Of a DNA stretch of 64,000 bases, positions 60,095 to 64,000 are shown piece after piece. The notes below the pieces were generated by a model. It had not been told where the DNA came from and ran no database searches. It was given only the letters and a program-made list of their open reading frames with translations. The DNA lies in contig CALMLL010000052.1 of the NCBI GenBank assembly GCA_937868075.1, positions 1-64,000 of the forward strand, in the 5' to 3' direction. How positions within the stretch are numbered: the first letter of the stretch is position 1; every line of letters starts with the position of its first letter. The position numbers were made by a program, and so were the translations under genes. The DNA comes from an uncultured Marmoricola sp. (GTDB lineage Bacteria; Actinomycetota; Actinomycetes; Propionibacteriales; Nocardioidaceae).

Positions 60095-61488
60095 CCCTGG
60101 CCGCCCGCGGGGGGCAGGGCCTGCTGCTTGTCCATCATGTCGTCCATGATCATGACGATGAAGTCTTCAGTGGCTTTGTCCAGACCGCCAGCCACCCCGC
60201 CGTACACCGCAGAGGAGAAGGCGGGTTCGCTTCCCTTGCTCTTGGCATAGTCGACCGCCTCGGCCAGGTCGTCGGCGAACTGCTCGACGACCCCGTCCTG
60301 GGTCTGGGGGCGGGTCACGGCCATGTGGATGGCGTTGGGGTACTGCTGGCCGTTGAAGCGCCAGCTCTTGCCGGCCATCGAGTCCATGACGTGGTAGATG
60401 TCGAAGGCGTCGGAGGTGAAGGAGAAGCAGAAGGTGGGATCACCCATGATCTGCAACTCCGGGTGGCTGCGAACCGCCTGCTGCATGGCCGCCGCGGTCT
60501 CGAAGATGGCTCTGGCGTAGCCGAGGTAGCCCTCACGACCCAGGCTCACCATGGCCGCCCAGGTCGCGGCCAGGAGGCCGCCGGAGCGCGAACCGTCGAT
60601 ACCGGGAGACATGTACTTGCCGCCGCTCCACTCCAGCAGGTGGAAGTACTGCGAGTTGCGCAGCGCCTTGTCGCGGAAGAGCAGGGCGGAGGAGCCCTTG
60701 AAGGCGTAGCCGTACTTGTGGGTGTCGGCGCTGATGCTGGTCACTCCGGGGACCCGGAAATCGAAGACCGGGATGCCGGCGACGCCCAACTCCTCCCCGA
60801 AGGGCAGGATGAAACCTCCCAGGCAACCGTCCACGTGCATGCCGACGCCGCGCTCGGCAGCCAGTGCGGCCAGTTCCTCGATCGGGTCGATGGTGCCGTA
60901 GCCGTAGTTGCAGGCCGATCCCATGATCGCGATGGTGTTGTCGTCGATGAGCGCGGCCATCGCGTCCACATCCGCCTTGGTGGTGACCGGATCGATGGGG
61001 GCGTTGCGCACCTCGATGCCGAACAGGTGGCAGCCCTTGTCGAAGGCCGGGTGCCCGCTCTCAGGTTTGACGAAGTTGGGTCGTTCCTTGCCGGCCGCCT
61101 CGCGGTAGGCAAGCAGGGCGTGGATGATGCTTCCGGTGCCTCCGGAGGTGACCATGCCCACGGGCTCGTGTCCGCGCTCGCGGGCCGCATCGGCGTGCAT
61201 GAGATCCAGGCTCATCGCGATGATCTCGCCCTCGAACTTGGTCGAACTCGGGCACATGTCGCGCTGGAGCGCGTTCTGGTGGGCGAACATCCCGAACGAC
61301 TTGGTGAGGAAGTCGTAGTGATCGTGGTCGCCGCAATACATCGTTCCCGAGCAGCGCCCGGTCTCCCAGGTGGCGTCCTCGACTGTGGCCATGTGCCGAA
61401 GTTCGGCGAGGACCTCCTCGCGGGGTCGGCCCTTGGTGGGCAGCCCGCGGTTGACGACGAACTGGTCGGCGTACGGATAGTCGGCCAT
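60091..61488 (-). CDS. PLP-dependent sphingosine-1-phosphate-lyase-like enzyme
   Basis: 465 residues from the ATG at 61488. SADTHKYGYAFKGSSALLF carries the PLP Lys (second-to-last of THK) in the context typical of sphingosine-1-phosphate lyase, followed by LEWSGGKYMSPGIDGSRSGG, also lyase-like; VTSGGTGSIIHALLAYRE and HVDGCLGGFILPF complete the group II decarboxylase fold. No membrane segment, as in bacterial homologues. The physiological substrate is likely a phosphorylated amino alcohol, made perhaps by the coupled FGGY kinase (inference). Confidence 0.82.
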   Translation of the reverse strand: MADYPYADQFVVNRGLPTKGRPREEVLAELRHMATVEDATWETGRCSGTMYCGDHDHYDFLTKSFGMFAHQNALQRDMCPSSTKFEGEIIAMSLDLMHADAARERGHEPVGMVTSGGTGSIIHALLAYREAAGKERPNFVKPESGHPAFDKGCHLFGIEVRNAPIDPVTTKADVDAMAALIDDNTIAIMGSACNYGYGTIDPIEELAALAAERGVGMHVDGCLGGFILPFGEELGVAGIPVFDFRVPGVTSISADTHKYGYAFKGSSALLFRDKALRNSQYFHLLEWSGGKYMSPGIDGSRSGGLLAATWAAMVSLGREGYLGYARAIFETAAAMQQAVRSHPELQIMGDPTFCFSFTSDAFDIYHVMDSMAGKSWRFNGQQYPNAIHMAVTRPQTQDGVVEQFADDLAEAVDYAKSKGSEPAFSSAVYGGVAGGLDKATEDFIVMIMDDMMDKQQALPPAGGQG

Positions 61489-61660
61489 AGCGAAACCCCC
61501 AACTGCTGCGTCGGACGGTCGACCGACGCTCCCCCCGGAGGTTAGTTCTGAATCGCGCTCAGTTTCGGGGTTTGTGGCCGGATTCACGCCCGCTCGGACG
61601 CGTTCGGTCTCCAGCATCTCAGGTGCGGGTTCGACAGGGGAAGGAACGGGGTGGGCGAGG

Positions 61661-61697
61661 AAAAATGCTTCAGCCCCGGAGTGAACTCCGAGGCTGA
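61661..61697 (-). terminator. Rho-independent terminator of the tRNA-Glu/tRNA-Asp transcript
   Basis: Read on the minus strand: TCAGCCTCGGAGT, loop TC, ACTCCGGGGCTGA (13 bp, one G-U pair), then AGCA and TTTTT. It is the only canonical stem plus T-tract in the window and begins 5 nt after tRNA-Asp. Confidence 0.85.
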
Positions 61698-61702
61698 CGA
61701 CG

Positions 61703-61776
61703 CGACCCCGACGGGACTCGAACCCGCGGCCTCCGCCGTGACAGGGCGGCGCGCTAACCAACTGCGCTACGGGGCC
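61703..61776 (-). tRNA. tRNA-Asp (GUC)
   Basis: Acceptor stem GGCCCCG pairs with CGGGGTC (one G-U), loop CTGTCAC gives anticodon GTC, T-arm GCGGGTTCGAGTCCCGT. The discriminator is G; CCA is not encoded. It lies 59 nt downstream of tRNA-Glu on the same strand. Confidence 0.95.
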
Positions 61777-61835
61777 AGGTTGTGCTGATCAAGCGGCCTG
61801 AATGCTAGCCGATGAGGTGGGATTACTCCCAATCG

Positions 61836-61908
61836 CACCCCCAACGGGATTCGAACCCGTGCTACCGCCGTGAAAGGGCGGCGTCCTAGGCCACTAGACG
61901 ATGGGGGC
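61836..61908 (-). tRNA. tRNA-Glu (UUC)
   Basis: Acceptor stem GCCCCCA pairs with TGGGGGT (G-U at the end), loop CTTTCAC gives anticodon TTC, T-arm ACGGGTTCGAATCCCGT. CCA not encoded. Probably cotranscribed with tRNA-Asp. Confidence 0.95.
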
Positions 61909-61960
61909 CGGTGCTGCGAGCGCCAAGCATAGGGCCGCATCCGAGCGGGTCCCAAATCGT

Positions 61961-61966
61961 TAGCCT
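61961..61966 (+). promoter_or_regulatory. -10 box before the mini-zincin gene
   Basis: TAGCCT, then GGAGCG, then the ATG at 61973. The GGAG is also a possible weak ribosome site, so leaderless status is less sure here. Confidence 0.35.
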
Positions 61967-61972
61967 GGAGCG

Positions 61973-62317
61973 ATGTGGGTCGATCCAGAGCGCTTCGAGG
62001 AGTTGGTGTCCCAGGCTCTCGATGAGGTCCCTGCGGAGTTGGCCGCCTTGATGGACAACGTGGTGGTGCTCATCGAAGGTCGCGACATCGAGGACTCGGG
62101 CCTGCTCGGGGTCTATGTGGGCACGCCGCTGACAAAGCGCGACTCGACCTACAGTTTCGTGGCGCCTGACCGGATCATGATCTACCGCGAGGCACTCCTC
62201 GACATGTGCACGTCCGAGGAGGAGTTGCGCCGCGAGGTCACGGTGACCGTAGTGCACGAGATCGCCCACCACTTCGGGATCGACGAGGACCAGTTGCACG
62301 ATCTCGGGTGGGGCTGA
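61973..62317 (+). CDS. Small metallopeptidase-family protein (mini-zincin)
   Basis: 114 residues. VVHEIAHHFGIDEDQL near residue 93 is the extended zinc motif HExxHxxGxxE/D of minimal zincins; MWVDPERFEELVSQALDEVP opens the family (formerly DUF1025-like). Protease activity is likely but rarely shown for this group. Encoded between the tRNA-Glu and tRNA-Phe genes. Confidence 0.85.
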   Translation: MWVDPERFEELVSQALDEVPAELAALMDNVVVLIEGRDIEDSGLLGVYVGTPLTKRDSTYSFVAPDRIMIYREALLDMCTSEEELRREVTVTVVHEIAHHFGIDEDQLHDLGWG

Positions 62318-62379
62318 GCCACCCGGCGCCCAACCGGTTTCGCGCCACCGGATCGGACCGGGTATGGTTTCCCCCGCTT

Positions 62380-62456
62380 GGGCAGGTAGCTCAGTCGGTA
62401 CGAGCGTCCGCCTGAAAAGTGGAAGGTCGGCGGTTCGACCCCGCCCCTGCCCACCA
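62380..62456 (+). tRNA. tRNA-Phe (GAA)
   Basis: GGGCAGG pairs perfectly with CCTGCCC; anticodon stem TCCGC/GTGGA with loop CTGAAAA, anticodon GAA; T-arm GGCGGTTCGACCCCGCC. Discriminator A and an encoded CCA, unlike the two tRNAs on the other strand. Confidence 0.95.
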
Positions 62457-62460
62457 AGCA

Positions 62461-62490
62461 GAAGCCGCAGGCCCGAGGGTCTGCGGCTTC
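62461..62490 (+). terminator. Hairpin after tRNA-Phe
   Basis: GAAGCCGCAG, 10 nt, CTGCGGCTTC: perfect 10-bp stem 4 nt after the tRNA, without a long T-run. Confidence 0.7.
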
Positions 62491-62514
62491 GCCATTTCAA
62501 GCACCTTCAGGACG

Positions 62515-62835
62515 TCAACTAGCCAGGACGAACCCCAGCCAGCAGCACAGCACCGACCCGCCAATTGTTCCCACCGTGTAGAGCAGCCCCTTGGTTCGGC
62601 CCAGGGCGTGGGTCTGCACGGCGTACGCCGAGAAGGTGGTCAGGCCGCCGCAGAAACCCGCGCCCCACAGTGCCATGGTCGATCCGCTGAGGGCGGCCGC
62701 ACTCAACGCACCGAGCAGCAAGGAGCCAGCGAGGTTCACCAGCAACGTTCCGATGTTGGGTCCACGCCAGTGGGCCATCAGAAACCGCAGCGAGGCTCCC
62801 ACGGCGGCGCCCGCTCCCACGAGGACGAAGCTCAT
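62515..62835 (-). CDS. crcB: Fluoride channel FluC/CrcB, second subunit
   Basis: 106 residues with four membrane segments. GASLRFLMAHW, IGTLLVNLAGSLLLGAL and GFCGGLTTFSAYAVQTHAL are the family signatures (polar track and Phe box). Fluc channels export fluoride as dimers in antiparallel orientation. It is the shorter of two adjacent copies, overlapping the first by 4 nt, the usual arrangement for heterodimeric Fluc. Confidence 0.9.
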   Translation of the reverse strand: MSFVLVGAGAAVGASLRFLMAHWRGPNIGTLLVNLAGSLLLGALSAAALSGSTMALWGAGFCGGLTTFSAYAVQTHALGRTKGLLYTVGTIGGSVLCCWLGFVLAS

Positions 62836-63332
62836 TCGTCGCCCTCCTCGGCTTCGAATTCGGCTCGGGCGGCCGCGCCGACCCGCGCATCGACGTACGC
62901 CGTCGCACACCACACCGCGAGTAGTCCGAGTCCGATCGTCGCGGCCACATAGGTGGCCGCCAGCCCCACGCGACCGGCCGCGAGGAGGGCCCGGGTCTGC
63001 TCGGAGAAGGTGGACATGGTGGTGAAACCACCGAGCACCCCGGTGCCAGCGAAAGCCGGGCCCCAGGGCTGACGACGCAACCACGACCACAGCGGCACCA
63101 TCGCCAGGAGGGCGGCGCCGAAAACGTTGATCCCCAACGTCGCCCAGGGAAAGCCGACACCGGCCGGCGCCGCCACGTCGATCCCGTGCCTGGCGAGCGC
63201 GCCGAGGGCTCCGCCCGCGGCGACCCAGGGGAGGAGACGGATCACGGGAAGAGGGTGCCACACCGGGAGTGTGAGTCGGCTCGCATTGGACCCCAATCGG
63301 GAAGGTTGCTGAGCGGGATGGGGTTCTGCCAT
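62832..63332 (-). CDS. crcB: Fluoride channel FluC/CrcB, first subunit
   Basis: 166 residues from the ATG at 63332. A hydrophilic N-terminal extension of about 30 residues is followed by four membrane segments with GGALGALARHG, WATLGINVFGAALLAM and GVLGGFTTMSTFSEQTRAL, and an acidic C-terminal tail of about 20 residues. Partner of the following crcB. No fluoride riboswitch is recognisable upstream; the 66-nt divergent region to ndh holds a Rex-like site and a GC palindrome (63346-63359). Confidence 0.88.
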   Translation of the reverse strand: MAEPHPAQQPSRLGSNASRLTLPVWHPLPVIRLLPWVAAGGALGALARHGIDVAAPAGVGFPWATLGINVFGAALLAMVPLWSWLRRQPWGPAFAGTGVLGGFTTMSTFSEQTRALLAAGRVGLAATYVAATIGLGLLAVWCATAYVDARVGAAARAEFEAEEGDE

Positions 63333-63367
63333 CGTCAACGGGCGCCGGAGGCGCCTCCGAAGCAGCT

Positions 63368-63385
63368 TTGTGAAACATTTCACGA
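63368..63385. promoter_or_regulatory. Rex-type operator before ndh
   Basis: TTGTGAA-ACAT-TTCACGA. The Rex consensus is TTGTGAA-N4-TTCACAA; 13 of 14 fixed positions match. It lies 14 nt before the start codon of a type II NADH dehydrogenase, a known kind of Rex target. Confidence 0.78.
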
Positions 63386-63398
63386 GAAGGAGTAGGTC

Positions 63399-64000
63399 GT
63401 GTCGACAACCCAGCGTCACCAGGTGGTGGTGATCGGCTCCGGGTTCGGGGGCCTGTTCGGTACTCAGGCCCTGCGCCGCGCCGACGTGGACGTCACCATG
63501 ATCGCCAAGACCGCCCACCACCTCTTCCAACCGCTGCTCTACCAGGTCGCCACCGGGATCCTCAGCGAGGGCGAGATCGCCCCGCCGACCCGCGAGGTGC
63601 TGGCCCGGCAACGCAATGCGCGGGTGCTGTTGGGCGAAGTGACGCACATCGACCTGGCCGCGCGCACCGTGACCCACGAAGTGTTGGGCCGCGAGACCGT
63701 CACGCCCTACGACTCCCTGATCGTGGCCGCAGGCGCCGGGCAGTCCTACTTCGGCAACGACCATTTCGCCGACTTCGCACCGGGGATGAAGTCGATCGAC
63801 GACGCCCTCGAACTGCGGGGCCGCATCTTCGGCGCCTTCGAACTGGCCGAGCTGGCCGCGCTTCGGGGCGAGAACGTGGAGCCGCTGCTCACCTTCGTCG
63901 TCGTCGGCGCCGGCCCGACCGGGGTGGAGATGGCCGGGCAGATCGCGGAGTTGTCGCGCACCACACTGCGGCGAGACTTCAGGGCGATCAACACCCGTCA
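63399..64000 (+). CDS. ndh: Type II NADH dehydrogenase (NDH-2), 3' truncated by window end
   Basis: The first 200 residues are present, GTG start with AAGGAG 6 nt upstream. VVVIGSGFGGLFGTQALRRA binds FAD, HHLFQPLLYQVATGILSEGEIA is the quinone/FAD-side signature of NDH-2 (seen here in parts), and TFVVVGAGPTGVEMAGQIAEL is the NADH-binding Rossmann motif. It passes electrons from NADH to menaquinone without pumping protons. A Rex-like operator upstream links it to the NADH/NAD+ ratio. Confidence 0.92.
   Translation, partial: MSTTQRHQVVVIGSGFGGLFGTQALRRADVDVTMIAKTAHHLFQPLLYQVATGILSEGEIAPPTREVLARQRNARVLLGEVTHIDLAARTVTHEVLGRETVTPYDSLIVAAGAGQSYFGNDHFADFAPGMKSIDDALELRGRIFGAFELAELAALRGENVEPLLTFVVVGAGPTGVEMAGQIAELSRTTLRRDFRAINTR

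Noticed and set aside
63333-63398. Fluoride riboswitch before crcB
   Set aside because: The GGxGATGG motif and pseudoknot partners of the crcB RNA are absent; only a short GC palindrome (63346-63359) and the Rex-like site are seen.

Overview
The window is a chromosome segment of a high-GC, aerobic Gram-positive actinobacterium. The closest feel is Nocardioidaceae/Propionibacteriales, but no rRNA is present to fix the taxon. The evidence is the HspR-controlled dnaK-grpE-dnaJ-hspR operon, BldC, the DUF3073 and DUF3151 proteins, an F420-type LLM oxidoreductase, many GTG/TTG starts, 4-nt stop/start overlaps and many start codons placed 6-8 nt after a TANNNT box (leaderless mRNAs). Almost every base is coding. 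I see no insertion sequence, prophage, CRISPR array or rRNA operon.

Layout. 0-5.4 kb: a minus-strand operon (LLM oxidoreductase, DUF1214 protein, SDR, sulfotransferase) diverging from a SnoaL-like gene across a KstR-type operator, which points to steroid catabolism. 5.4-10.1 kb: MFS transporter, aldo/keto reductase, lipoprotein, glucose-6-phosphate dehydrogenase. 10.1-15.8 kb: glpD and a TetR gene facing an AGPS-like flavoprotein, a lipid kinase and a membrane-anchored EEP phosphatase, a glycerophospholipid module. 15.9-26.9 kb: HspR regulon (dnaK operon and clpB, both with HAIR operators) interrupted by three glycan-type genes. 27-35.3 kb: lipoprotein, membrane proteins, pyrE, DedA, TrmH-type methylase, fbaA, DUF3151, lipid kinase, DUF3352. 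35.5-58.6 kb: purine supercluster (purA, purD, purB, purC, purL, purF, purM) mixed with an acyl-CoA ligase, an LCP-family wall enzyme, a TetR/SRPBCC pair, a class III aminotransferase, a DUF1906 wall protein, a sterol-carrier-like protein and an M20 peptidase, ending with DUF3073 and bldC. 58.6-64 kb: an FGGY kinase coupled to a sphingosine-phosphate-lyase-like PLP enzyme, tRNA-Glu, tRNA-Asp and tRNA-Phe, a mini-zincin, a FluC fluoride channel pair and a 3'-truncated type II NADH dehydrogenase behind a Rex-like operator.

How the parts fit. Much of the order recalls Mycobacterium tuberculosis loci as I remember them (Rv0350-Rv0384, Rv0772-Rv0810, Rv2249c-Rv2252, Rv3529c-Rv3531c). The departures stand out: a single-chain, E. 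coli-type PurL on the opposite strand with no purS/purQ in sight, glycan genes wedged between hspR and clpB, and the kinase/lyase pair. Operators readable by eye tie genes to likely regulators: KstR-like, two TetR-type palindromes, two HAIR elements and one Rex box. The octamer GTACGCCG is far more frequent than composition predicts.
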